A DNA stretch of 64,000 bases from a methanogenic archaeon ISO4-H5. Its GTDB lineage: Archaea > Thermoplasmatota > Thermoplasmata > Methanomassiliicoccales > Methanomethylophilaceae. The notes beneath the pieces were generated by a model. It did no database searches and had not been told where the DNA came from. It was given only the letters and a program-made list of their open reading frames with translations. The DNA is taken from NCBI GenBank assembly GCA_001560915.1, contig CP014214.1:1798001-1862000 (forward strand), read 5' to 3'. Positions within the stretch are counted from its first letter, which is position 1. Every line of letters starts with the position of its first letter. This document shows, piece by piece, positions 17,460-25,242 of this stretch. Both the position numbers and the translations under genes were made by a program.

Positions 17460-17506
17460 CTAATTATTCCAACTATTCTAACTGCCAGACGTTCGGTTAG
17501 AATAGT
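17460..17506. repeat. Integrase-proximal repeats (probable arm-type or operator sites)
   Basis: CCAACTATTCTAAC and GTTAGAATAGTCGG form an inverted repeat around 13 bases, directly upstream of the integrase start. The 32 bases at 17,460-17,491 recur inverted at the right end (58,661-58,692 and ~63,074-63,105) with one mismatch against the first copy. Matching sites at both ends suggest binding by integrase or an excision factor. Confidence 0.6.
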
Positions 17507-17517
17507 CGGAAAGTCGT

Positions 17518-19131
17518 TCATATTCTGCTGAAGTAATGCCTTACCTCAGCACCTCCGTAGTTCTTCACGGCCGAGCGCAGCCCCCGACGGAATCTCTCCC
17601 CGGGCGTGAAGAACGACTTCCCGCTGGTGCCCGTATCGTAGGTGAATCCGAACCTTTTGAGCAAGGCGGTCAACATCTTCGGGGCCTCCATATCATAAGG
17701 TGTCCAATCGTCCCTATCGGCACGTATAGCGATGTACTGCTGGCGGACATCCTTGGTCGACATCTTCGCAATCATGCGGGAAAGGTCTTCCCAGGTGGGG
17801 GATTCGTCCGACACTCCCTTGATGCATTCCTGGGACAGCTTGATGCGAACCACATCCATGAATGCCCTGAGAAGGGTGGCTTCGGTACTGAGCTCGAGAT
17901 CGGGATCGTCTGCGATCCTGTCTACCATGAGCTGGATGATGTCCTCATCCGTGCCCATGGCTAGTCCAATCGGCAGATGTACCAGACAGATGTCCTCGGC
18001 ACGCCCCTGGAATTCCGGGGCGTTCTGGATTCCATAGACCTCCCCGTAGAGGTACTTGGTCTGACCATCCTTGACTTCGCTTTTCCTCAGGAACCTCTTC
18101 GCTTCATTCTCGAAGGGTTTGAAGGAAAAGGCCGCCGGCTCCTTGCGTACCTCAAGCAAAGTTACGAGAAGCTTCAAGGCATAGAGCTTGGTGCGAATCT
18201 TATCGAAGGTCGGGATCTCCGATACATTCATCGTCAGCTTCTCAGCAACCTCGTACTTGTCGTAACCGAACACTCTCATGGGTTTGAAACCGGAGAGATC
18301 CTTCAGCATGCGGACTACTATGGCACGGTCCTTGAGATCCGAAGGACAGTCCTCCAGCAGGCTGGCCACCACCGATGTGTAGTGGTACTGGGCCTTCACG
18401 GATTCGTAGTTCTCCCCCTTCGTACGGATGTATGTCGCGTCATGCTTGCTGAAGCCTTCCGTGAGGATGTTTGTGATGCTGTATCCCCGATCCCTGTCAC
18501 GGAAGTTCTTCGTGGCCTCGTCGAGGAGAAGGGTCGAACGGTACTTGTCCGCGATCAGTGCCAGAGACGCTGCCGAGTAATTCGTCATCTTCACCGCCCT
18601 GTAGCAGAGGGCCTTGAAGTAGTCCAGCAGCGTACTCTTACCGGACCCGTGCTCGGCATCCAGAAAGACCAGGGGTGAGACCTCGAATTCCTCTACGAAA
18701 TAACTGTGGACGACGATACTGTGTACAAAGGAGTACAGGGCTTCGGAATCCATCTTCAGGAAAAATGGATCCAAAAGCGACAGGTCGTGTTCGATTTCCG
18801 TGAGAACGGAACGGGTGAATGCCTCTGCAAGACCGTGATCCTCCGGGTGCTCCCCGGAGTTCCTCAGCCCCTCTATCCGTTTCAGGAACTCTTCGAGGTA
18901 CTGCTTGGGATTCTCGGGGAAACACCAGATTTTCCCTTGCTCCCCCGCATAACTCTCAAGCTCTTTTGCATCGGAACGGTTGAACCATTCGTTGTAATCG
19001 AAGTACTCCATAGTACCACGTTTGGTAACGATGGCCATACCAGGAAGACCATTATCGTCGCGGTAGAACTCGTACCGGAACCATTCGTCCTGGCCCTCCT
19101 CGTCGTCAGGCTTAGGCCTTCTGGCAAATGC
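17518..19131 (-). CDS. P-loop ATPase, probable element replication helicase/primase-like protein
   Basis: The product has 537 residues. A central ATPase domain shows Walker A in LVFLDAEHGSGKSTLLDYF (~165) and Walker B in STLLLDEATKNF (~205), followed by SVVASLLEDCPSDLKDRAIVV, which resembles sensor motifs of D5/DUF927-type replicative helicases. The N-terminal ~150 residues match no domain I know. The C-terminus (TFGFTYDTGTSG-like region) may bind DNA. Its place beside integrase supports a role in element replication. The start at 19131 overlaps the preceding gene by 20 bases. Confidence 0.6.
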   Translation of the reverse strand, partial: AFARRPKPDDEEGQDEWFRYEFYRDDNGLPGMAIVTKRGTMEYFDYNEWFNRSDAKELESYAGEQGKIWCFPENPKQYLEEFLKRIEGLRNSGEHPEDHGLAEAFTRSVLTEIEHDLSLLDPFFLKMDSEALYSFVHSIVVHSYFVEEFEVSPLVFLDAEHGSGKSTLLDYFKALCYRAVKMTNYSAASLALIADKYRSTLLLDEATKNFRDRDRGYSITNILTEGFSKHDATYIRTKGENYESVKAQYHYTSVVASLLEDCPSDLKDRAIVVRMLKDLSGFKPMRVFGYDKYEVAEKLTMNVSEIPTFDKIRTKLYALKLLVTLLEVRKEPAAFSFKPFENEAKRFLRKSEVKDGQTKYLYGEVYGIQNAPEFQGRAEDICLVHLPIGLAMGTDEDIIQLMVDRIADDPDLELSTEATLLRAFMDVVRIKLSQECIKGVSDESPTWEDLSRMIAKMSTKDVRQQYIAIRADRDDWTPYDMEAPKMLTALLKRFGFTYDTGTSGKSFFTPGERFRRGLRSAVKNYGGAEVRHYFSRI

Positions 19132-19396
19132 CATTTCCCTCAACCCCCTTCTGACTGCTGACCTCCGCCCAGCAATCAGTACATATGGTGCACCTCATGC
19201 CATTGGCAAAAGTCAGAGGAATTACGTATCCAGATTTCAGGCACGCGTCACATTTCCCGATTGTGTGGGAAACATGGGTGCTGCAGACGGGGTTGGAGCA
19301 AGCTATCGCATTTACCCGTTCTGCCCAGGCCTTCTTGGTAAGGTGCCCCGCCACGGGCGGGTAGATCACCCCCTTGGTGATGATCTTCTTCGACAT
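19112..19396 (-). CDS. Small cysteine-rich zinc-binding protein
   Basis: A 94-residue protein with seven cysteines in pairs typical of zinc sites: CSNPVCSTH, CDAC, and CTICTDCW. It may be a DNA-binding accessory to the replication gene it overlaps. The start at 19396 (MSKKIITKGVIYPP) gives a compact protein; the longer open frame upstream overlaps the next gene and lacks a clear start. The function is not known. Confidence 0.6.
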   Translation of the reverse strand: MSKKIITKGVIYPPVAGHLTKKAWAERVNAIACSNPVCSTHVSHTIGKCDACLKSGYVIPLTFANGMRCTICTDCWAEVSSQKGVEGNGICQKA

Positions 19397-19400
19397 AAGA

Positions 19401-19646
19401 TCACCTCTCGAAAATTCCCCCGCAACCCTGATCGAAAAGGCAATCCTGGCACTGTTCCTTTTCAAGCTTCCCGATACTCCGGAGGCCGAGCGCGAGCAGT
19501 GCCACAATGGCAGCGTTGCGGCATTTAAGGTCGTATTCGTTTCTGAATCCCTCAACTGACTCAAAAAGCCACTCGGGGACCTTCGCGGAGATTACATCTG
19601 GATGTCTCCTAGCAGTCGTTTTTATATCGGAACAAATTAATGTCAT
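19401..19646 (-). CDS. Small protein with ribbon-helix-helix-like core
   Basis: The product has 81 residues. The middle (AKVPEWLFESVEGFRNEYDLKCRNAAIVALLALGL) looks like a beta strand and two helices, as in ribbon-helix-helix DNA-binding proteins. Two Cys pairs (CQDC, and a lone CGG) near the C-terminus could hold metal. It starts the operon with the zinc protein, ATPase and integrase, and may be its regulator. Confidence 0.5.
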   Translation of the reverse strand: MTLICSDIKTTARRHPDVISAKVPEWLFESVEGFRNEYDLKCRNAAIVALLALGLRSIGKLEKEQCQDCLFDQGCGGIFER

Positions 19647-19715
19647 ACTGTCACAAGCTATGTGATGCTTCGACGGGTGGGCTTCGAAATTCATCCGTCG
19701 GAGGTACCTGTTCTT

Positions 19716-19868
19716 TCATTCCATCTTGGACGTTATTCTTGCAATGTACTCGTTGGTTGCTTTCCTCACGAAATCGCTCTTGCTCTTTCCGAATCCTTTG
19801 GCCACCAGATCGTCGATTTTTTCAATCTCATCTGGACAAAATCCTGTTTTCACATATGTCGGAACCAT
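19716..19868 (-). CDS. CopG-type ribbon-helix-helix protein
   Basis: A 50-residue protein, MVPTYVKTGFCPDEIEKIDD then LVAKGFGKSKSDFVRKATNEY, with the RHH pattern of one strand and two helices. Such small dimeric repressors control plasmid copy number or toxin-antitoxin operons. The start at 19868 avoids an upstream AT-rich stretch. It is divergent from the tandem RHH gene at 20,022. Confidence 0.65.
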   Translation of the reverse strand: MVPTYVKTGFCPDEIEKIDDLVAKGFGKSKSDFVRKATNEYIARITSKME

Positions 19869-20021
19869 TATGGGCCTCCATATGTACCATATTTGTACCA
19901 TTATATAATTGTTTGATTGCATGTTAATCATTATACACATAAATATTCTACAAATTACTATCAATTGATTATATTATTGAAATTGTTTACATTTATATCG
20001 CCGTAATTGATTACGTAAAAT

Positions 20022-20702
20022 ATGGCAGAGAGTGTTCAAGAAACCGTAAGACTTCCGGAGTCTTTAGTCGATTATATTGACAAAGGTTTCGTAGAATCTG
20101 GATTGTTCTCTAGTAGGGCCGATTTCGTTTATTCCGCCATTCGCTATTATTATGAAGATTCGATTCACCTTTTTTCAAGATATGCAGAAGTAGCGTATTC
20201 TATCAGGAAGGAGGATCCATATGCCGCCAAACTATACCCTACCACCCTCGCCCTTGTTAAAGGAATGATGCAAAATACGCGCAGGATGCACCGCGTGGAC
20301 AATTATAACGGCAAAAAAATACCAATTCTTCTGAGATTACCCCCTCAATTTGTAAAACAATATACAAGATTCATCAATGAATCCTGCATCTACAAAAATA
20401 AAGCAGACTTTTTCAACAAATCTCTGGAATTCTATTTGGATGCTCAGTTTTATGTTCAATCTATCCACACCGCCATCCACCAGCGTGATGGAAACGGCAT
20501 AACCCACTACCGTGATGATATGGCGATGAATGACGTTGAAAGTATAATCCAAGAATCGGTAATCGAGGATGAATGGGAACCGGTCGATATCAGAGATCCT
20601 GCAAAAGAAGACTGGTTAGATGATATTAAGCTCTCAAGCGCCTTCTTATCCAGTTTTGAACCCGGGGAATTAAAGGCTTTGAGTGAAAAAGCACACAAAT
20701 GA
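20022..20702 (+). CDS. Protein with two ribbon-helix-helix-like units
   Basis: In its 226 residues, one unit lies at ~5-45 (ETVRLPESLVDYIDKGF, then SSRADFVYSAIRYYYED). A second lies at ~98-140 (IPILLRLPPQFVKQYTRFI, then YKNKADFFNKSLEFYLD). Two RHH units in one chain could form the DNA-binding fold within a single protein. The C-terminal acidic tail is unrecognised. Base composition is clearly more AT-rich than the flanks. It is probably an element regulator. Confidence 0.6.
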   Translation: MAESVQETVRLPESLVDYIDKGFVESGLFSSRADFVYSAIRYYYEDSIHLFSRYAEVAYSIRKEDPYAAKLYPTTLALVKGMMQNTRRMHRVDNYNGKKIPILLRLPPQFVKQYTRFINESCIYKNKADFFNKSLEFYLDAQFYVQSIHTAIHQRDGNGITHYRDDMAMNDVESIIQESVIEDEWEPVDIRDPAKEDWLDDIKLSSAFLSSFEPGELKALSEKAHK

Positions 20703-21030
20703 GGTCGTGCTAGCCGTATGAGTATATGGGTATTAATCTCTAACAACAACGATTTCGATCTGGATCCTGAGTTTAACCGATATACCAGATACAAGTCGGA
20801 CTCTTTGCCAATATCTTGAAACGGTAGCCGAAGTGAGTAATACATCGGATTAATTGGTATTCATTCCATCCAGTTTATGATAGTACCCATCCTGTACCTG
20901 CCAATGTACATGACATCACTACTGTGAAGATTGAATCACACTATCAACCGACGTAATAAACTCTCCTCTCATCTGCAAAATATAGCTAAGAAGTAAGATG
21001 TTTGTCTCGTTGAAAGTGGCCTCTGCTTCT

Positions 21031-21391
21031 GATATCGCACGACTGCGAGTTATAGCTATCGCTGGGATAATACGAATAAATCAGCTGCCATCGTCAGGAA
21101 TTCTCTGCAGACGTGTGCGGATGTGTTCGACATCCCATTTTGTCATTCCCGCGGTCTGTGCCAGCATAACGATGTCGGTCTTGGTCGCTCGGGCATGGTC
21201 CAAGTTTGAATGACGTGGTCACCCTTTGAGGAGGGGCCTACAAAACATCTGCGCGATCCGATCCCTCACGACCTTACGACACGTCCGTGACGTCTAACAG
21301 GTTCATACCTGTCCCGATGGTGAATAGGATGCTGCTTCTCAATCTCCACCGGAGATTGGGAAGGCGCATCCGACCTTCGAGTGTGATGTTT
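21031..21391 (-). ncRNA. Region expected to hold the bridge (seek) RNA of the IS1111-like element
   Basis: In IS1111-group elements the guide RNA that selects the target lies in the long non-coding end downstream of the transposase. This 360-base stretch occupies that place and contains at least one strong hairpin (CAATCTCC/GGAGATTG at ~21,338-21,356). RNA boundaries and guide loops were not resolved. Confidence 0.4.
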
Positions 21392-22432
21392 TCATGCCTT
21401 CACCGGCGATGAGAATCTGTACACCTGGTGTCTGGTCAGCATCGCCCAGATTATGCATACAAGTTTCCTCATCGCTGCAGTGGTAGCTTTCCAATGCGGC
21501 ATTACCTCTTTTTTCCGCTTGTAGAATCTTGCCAAATCGCTGTCCGGGTAGTACTTCGAATGATTCACGACCACATTCGCAAGATACTTGCGGACAAGCG
21601 GATCGCCCCGCTTGTTGATGTGACCGTGAAGATCGCGGTCCCCTCCGGATTCGTGCCTGGTTATCTTCAGCCCGAAATACGACACGAGACTCTCAGGGGT
21701 CTCGAATCTCTCTATCCCGTCGATTGCGGTATAGATTGTCGCTGCGGTTTGGATGGCTATTCCCTTGATCGACATCAGGTTCTTCACATCCTCATTGTCC
21801 TTGAACAACGATTCCAGACCTTCCCTGGAGGTCTCGATGTGTGCCATCACTGAAGCCATGTCCTCGACCATTATGGTCAGAGCAGGATGATCCAAGGACT
21901 TCAGATAAGTCATCGCCTTGTTCGAGTAGACATTCTTTAGGCCTTTCGGCAGATGGATGTCGAACAAATCCATGTATGCCTGGATTCTGAGATTCAGCTT
22001 ATCCCTCTGCTCGCTGCAGTCGTTCATGACTCTGCACAGTTCCTTCGCCTTCATCGAATCGATATCGGCGAAATGTACCAGAGCATATTTCCTGCGACCC
22101 GTGAAATGATCCTTGCACATCCTGGCCAGCTTGGTGGCATCCTCGAGATCCGTCTTGAAATCCGTCTTGGAGATCTCCGTCACACATCCGTGTCCCGTGT
22201 GGAGACCCTCCACACGGTACCCTCTGTCCTTGAAGAAATGATACACCCTGTGAGCGGTGGTCAGGTTCTCGAAGAGGATGTACGAATCCTCCGGAGAATA
22301 ACGGTCGACGATGGCGGAGCATCCTTCATCGTTGGTTCCAAAATCGATGATCTGGTCGATGACCTTCTCATCATCATTCATTACAACTGCTGTACAAATT
22401 GACTTATGTACATCGATACCAATGTAGTTCAT
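21392..22432 (-). CDS. IS110-family transposase
   Basis: A 346-residue DEDD-type transposase. The N-terminal RuvC-like domain begins MNYIGIDVHKSICTAVVMND with the first Asp, and continues with ILFENLTTAH (Glu) and KTDFKTDLEDATKLARM (Asp pair). The C-terminal domain has VKNLMSIKGIAIQTAATI and FETPESLVSYFGL, then GHINKRGDPLVRKYLANVV with the family's conserved region. It appears intact. An open frame continues 58 codons upstream, but homology begins at MNYIGIDVHK, so 22432 is the start. Confidence 0.93.
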   Translation of the reverse strand: MNYIGIDVHKSICTAVVMNDDEKVIDQIIDFGTNDEGCSAIVDRYSPEDSYILFENLTTAHRVYHFFKDRGYRVEGLHTGHGCVTEISKTDFKTDLEDATKLARMCKDHFTGRRKYALVHFADIDSMKAKELCRVMNDCSEQRDKLNLRIQAYMDLFDIHLPKGLKNVYSNKAMTYLKSLDHPALTIMVEDMASVMAHIETSREGLESLFKDNEDVKNLMSIKGIAIQTAATIYTAIDGIERFETPESLVSYFGLKITRHESGGDRDLHGHINKRGDPLVRKYLANVVVNHSKYYPDSDLARFYKRKKEVMPHWKATTAAMRKLVCIIWAMLTRHQVYRFSSPVKA

Positions 22433-22447
22433 GGCCTCTTGTCTCCT

Positions 22448-22468
22448 TTGCTTCAAATAAAGAAGCAA
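22448..22468 (-). repeat. Hairpin in the transposase leader
   Basis: TTGCTTC and GAAGCAA pair perfectly over a 7-base loop, 16 bases upstream of the transposase ATG and next to the element's inverted repeat. It may limit transposase translation or be part of the end structure. Confidence 0.5.
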
Positions 22469-22536
22469 GAGGCCACTTTTAACGAAATCGTTTGTATGCA
22501 ACATGGTCCCCTTGAGCCATACTGAAATAGTATGTT

Positions 22537-23235
22537 TCAACCCAACAGCTTCAGCATCCCTCCGAATGCGGCGGACGATGCAACCTGGATGGATGCGGCA
22601 CCGCACAGCATCCCCGCGTCTCCGTCCTTCATGCCGATCCTTTCGGCTAGTTCGGATAAATCAGGGTACTCCAGCTGCACCGCATCATAATAGGGAACGG
22701 TGACCTTGCCGCCATCCATGCGGAACGGCATGCACACGGATGCACCCATCATGATTGCGCCGTCCCGGTATTTGATGTCGCTGTCCATGAGATGTCCCTT
22801 GCCATGTGCCAGCAGCACGAATTCGGCTTTGCAGTCCAGTAATCCTAGGGGCTGTTCCTCGGGAATCTCTATACCAATCTCCTCAACCAGGGATGTTCCC
22901 TCAGAAGTTAGGGCACTGCCTCTGCGGATGGTATCTACAAGTCCCAGTCTCCTGAGACAGGCGAGTATGTTACGTACCGTACCTTCACCCACCCCCGTCC
23001 TCTCTGCCAGCTCCAAACGGCTGGTCCTCCCGATACCACACAGGCACAGGATGTACAGCATATGAGCGTCGTTGAAACGATGCATTCCCCTACCACTAAG
23101 TTCAATCCCGGAACGGTTCATCAAATCCTGGAAAAGGGTCCCGATGAAGTGTTTGGCGAACATCTTACATCCGTCTTCACCTCCACTCGAATAAGTGGAG
23201 ATAAACTGCGACGTAAGCTGAGAGTCCGACTCCAT
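22537..23235 (-). CDS. Winged-helix regulator with shared C-terminal domain (family W, copy 1)
   Basis: The product has 232 residues. A winged helix lies at ~55-110 (HMLYILCLCGIGRTSRLELA, then VGEGTVRNILACLRRLGLVD). A C-terminal domain (~130-230) ends KDGDAGMLCGAASIQVASSAAFGGMLKLL. The same layout recurs at 47,318 and 48,339, and as fragments at 50,347 and 52,516. It may correspond to DUF4443-type archaeal regulators, but I cannot confirm the family name. It ends where the IS begins, and its start abuts the ABC ATPase stop, so it may sense the imported substrate. Confidence 0.65.
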   Translation of the reverse strand: MESDSQLTSQFISTYSSGGEDGCKMFAKHFIGTLFQDLMNRSGIELSGRGMHRFNDAHMLYILCLCGIGRTSRLELAERTGVGEGTVRNILACLRRLGLVDTIRRGSALTSEGTSLVEEIGIEIPEEQPLGLLDCKAEFVLLAHGKGHLMDSDIKYRDGAIMMGASVCMPFRMDGGKVTVPYYDAVQLEYPDLSELAERIGMKDGDAGMLCGAASIQVASSAAFGGMLKLLG

Positions 23236-24117
23236 TCAATCCCCCTGTTTCCTGAGGAACTTCTTCGGAAGGACGTAGATCTCCCCATCGACATCCAAAC
23301 CGACTCTAGCATCGACATCATACACATCGCGAATCAGTTCCTCGGTGACGACTTTCTTAGGGTCGCCGATGGTGACTATCTCACCTTTCTTCATGATGAT
23401 ACATACGTCGCAATACCTCGCCATCAAGGAAATGTCGTGTTCCGCAATCAAAACGGTCATGTCCGAACGTGCCATGGACTGGAGGTACTCCATCACATCC
23501 AGCTTGTACTTCATGTCAAGGTGTGAGGTTGGTTCGTCGACCAGCATAAGCTTGGGCTGCTGCACATATGCCTTGGCTATCAGCGCACGTTGCCTCTCTC
23601 CCGACGAACACATCGCCACGGGCTTGTGCCTCAGGTCGTAGAGGCCGAAGGTATTGAGTGCATCGGCCACGACCTTCTCGTCCTCTGGGGTCTCCCACCA
23701 TACGGCATCCACGTAGGGATACCTCCCCAGCATCACCATATCATATACGGTCATACCGAACGTATTATCTGGTTCGGCAGGTACCGTTGCGACGATCTTG
23801 GCAACATCGGAAGCTTTCATCCTGTCGATGTTCTGACCGTCGATCAATATGGTTCCGGAGGTCATATCATGAATCTTGCATATGCACTTCATCATGGTGG
23901 ATTTACCGCATCCGTTGGGTCCGATCAGACCGACCATCAACCCCTTGCCGAGGGTGTAATTGATGTTCTTCAGGGCCTTGAATTTCCCGAACTCCATACA
24001 GAGGTTCTCGATCTTCAGAAGGTCCCCGGCACCGTACTGTTCCTTGTCGGATTCGGTACAACCATCCATATCTGGCACAGTGCCAGCATCTGTCTTTGGG
24101 TTCGTCTCATCCGTCAT
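23236..24117 (-). CDS. ABC transporter ATPase, FecE/BtuD family
   Basis: The ATPase of a metal-chelate/corrinoid-type importer, 293 residues. Walker A is GLIGPNGCGKSTMMK (~65), the signature is MCSSGERQRALIAKAYVQQ (~165), Walker B is KLMLVDEPTSHLD, and the switch His is in VLIAEHDI. The first ~45 residues are an unusual acidic, low-complexity leader. The start at 24117 overlaps the permease stop by 11 bases. It is co-transcribed with the permease and probably with the binding protein upstream. Confidence 0.92.
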   Translation of the reverse strand: MTDETNPKTDAGTVPDMDGCTESDKEQYGAGDLLKIENLCMEFGKFKALKNINYTLGKGLMVGLIGPNGCGKSTMMKCICKIHDMTSGTILIDGQNIDRMKASDVAKIVATVPAEPDNTFGMTVYDMVMLGRYPYVDAVWWETPEDEKVVADALNTFGLYDLRHKPVAMCSSGERQRALIAKAYVQQPKLMLVDEPTSHLDMKYKLDVMEYLQSMARSDMTVLIAEHDISLMARYCDVCIIMKKGEIVTIGDPKKVVTEELIRDVYDVDARVGLDVDGEIYVLPKKFLRKQGD

Positions 24118-25231
24118 ATCTGCGCCCCCTCTTGATAAGCATGTAAGCGAATATCGGAGTACCAATCATCGCCGTGATGGCACCTACGGGGAGCTCCATC
24201 GGAGAAAGGACGGTACGCGCGGCGAGATCTGCGAACAGCATGAGCATCGCCCCGAGAACGATGGATGCGGGCATCATGAGACGGTGATCCGTTCCCAGCG
24301 CCATACGGCAGGCATGGGGGATGATGAGTCCCACGAATCCGATGATTCCGCAGAACGCCACACATATCGCGGTAAGGACCGAGGCAAGGATCATCATCGA
24401 CCTCTTGAACAGCTTGACGTTCAGTCCCAGCTGCTTGGCCTGGTTCTCACCCATCATGAAGAGATTGAATTCCCTCGCCCAGAACATGGATATGACCGAC
24501 AGGCCTATGGCGGGAATGAACACGATCCAAGCATTCTCCCAGGTGATGTTGGCGAAGGATCCGAACAGCCACCACATTGCGTTGGTGAAGTTGTCCTGGT
24601 TCATACTGAGGAACACGGTCTGGAACGACGACAGCGCGAATCCCACGATGGTTCCCGCCAGGATGTAGTTGGTGGCGGAACCTCCGGAACGTTCGGCCAC
24701 CAGCATGGTGACCGCGAAGGCGGCAAGGCCTCCGATGATGGCCATCACAGGAATGACGTACAGAGAGCCGTTGCCGATGAAGGGAAGCGATACGCTGAAG
24801 GCAACAGCGGCTATTGCGAGACATCCCGCACCGGAGGATACTCCGGTGATGTACGGATCCACTAAGGGGTTTCTTATGATGGCCTGATACATGCACCCGG
24901 CCACTGCCAGTCCCGCACCGACACCGATAGCGGCGATGGTCCTGGGCAGCCTGGCCTGGTAGATGTATAATTCGACAGTATTCAGTTCATAGGCGGACGG
25001 GTCGGCGGCTTTGGCGGATTCCGAGGCGGTCATCTTCCCGATAGCGGAGAACAGCGAGGACAGGGCTTCGCTGACCGGGATGACTCCTCCCGACGAGATG
25101 GATATCGAGATGAGGAATGCCACGAAGGACATGATAAGGCCGAATATCACGATCCCTACGAACCTCCGCTTCTTGACGGCGATTTCGCTCTCGACCGCAC
25201 CCGGTTCGGTTTCTTTCTTTTTGAATATCAT
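24107..25231 (-). CDS. ABC transporter permease, FecCD/BtuC family
   Basis: The product has 374 residues with about 9-10 membrane segments. Family hallmarks are YIYQARLPRTIAAIGVGAGLAVAG (~105) followed by AIIRNPLVDPYITGVSSGAG, and CGIIGFVGLIIPHACRM near the C-terminus, the contact with the ATPase. FecCD/BtuC permeases import ferric siderophores, haem or cobalamin. The charged cytosolic start (MIFKKKETEPG) at 25231 is preferred over an upstream frame without conserved sequence. Confidence 0.93.
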   Translation of the reverse strand: MIFKKKETEPGAVESEIAVKKRRFVGIVIFGLIMSFVAFLISISISSGGVIPVSEALSSLFSAIGKMTASESAKAADPSAYELNTVELYIYQARLPRTIAAIGVGAGLAVAGCMYQAIIRNPLVDPYITGVSSGAGCLAIAAVAFSVSLPFIGNGSLYVIPVMAIIGGLAAFAVTMLVAERSGGSATNYILAGTIVGFALSSFQTVFLSMNQDNFTNAMWWLFGSFANITWENAWIVFIPAIGLSVISMFWAREFNLFMMGENQAKQLGLNVKLFKRSMMILASVLTAICVAFCGIIGFVGLIIPHACRMALGTDHRLMMPASIVLGAMLMLFADLAARTVLSPMELPVGAITAMIGTPIFAYMLIKRGRRYDG

Positions 25232-25242
25232 CTTGCTTCCCT

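Larger units (their letters stand above)
20999..22495 (-). mobile_element. IS110-family element, IS1111-like group
   Basis: The ends are marked by inverted repeats: CGTTGAAAGTGGCCTCTGCT at 21,008 and its near complement at 22,461-22,484 (AGAAGCAAGAGGCCACTTTT). Only the transposase is encoded. The long gene-free part (~360 bases) lies 3' of the transposase, which together with subterminal inverted repeats fits the IS1111 group. Exact termini cannot be fixed from sequence alone. Confidence 0.65.

Noticed and set aside
21080-21215. Short minus-strand frame ending TRLQRIPDDGS
   Set aside because: It lies within the non-coding end of the IS1111-like element and has only a late internal ATG.
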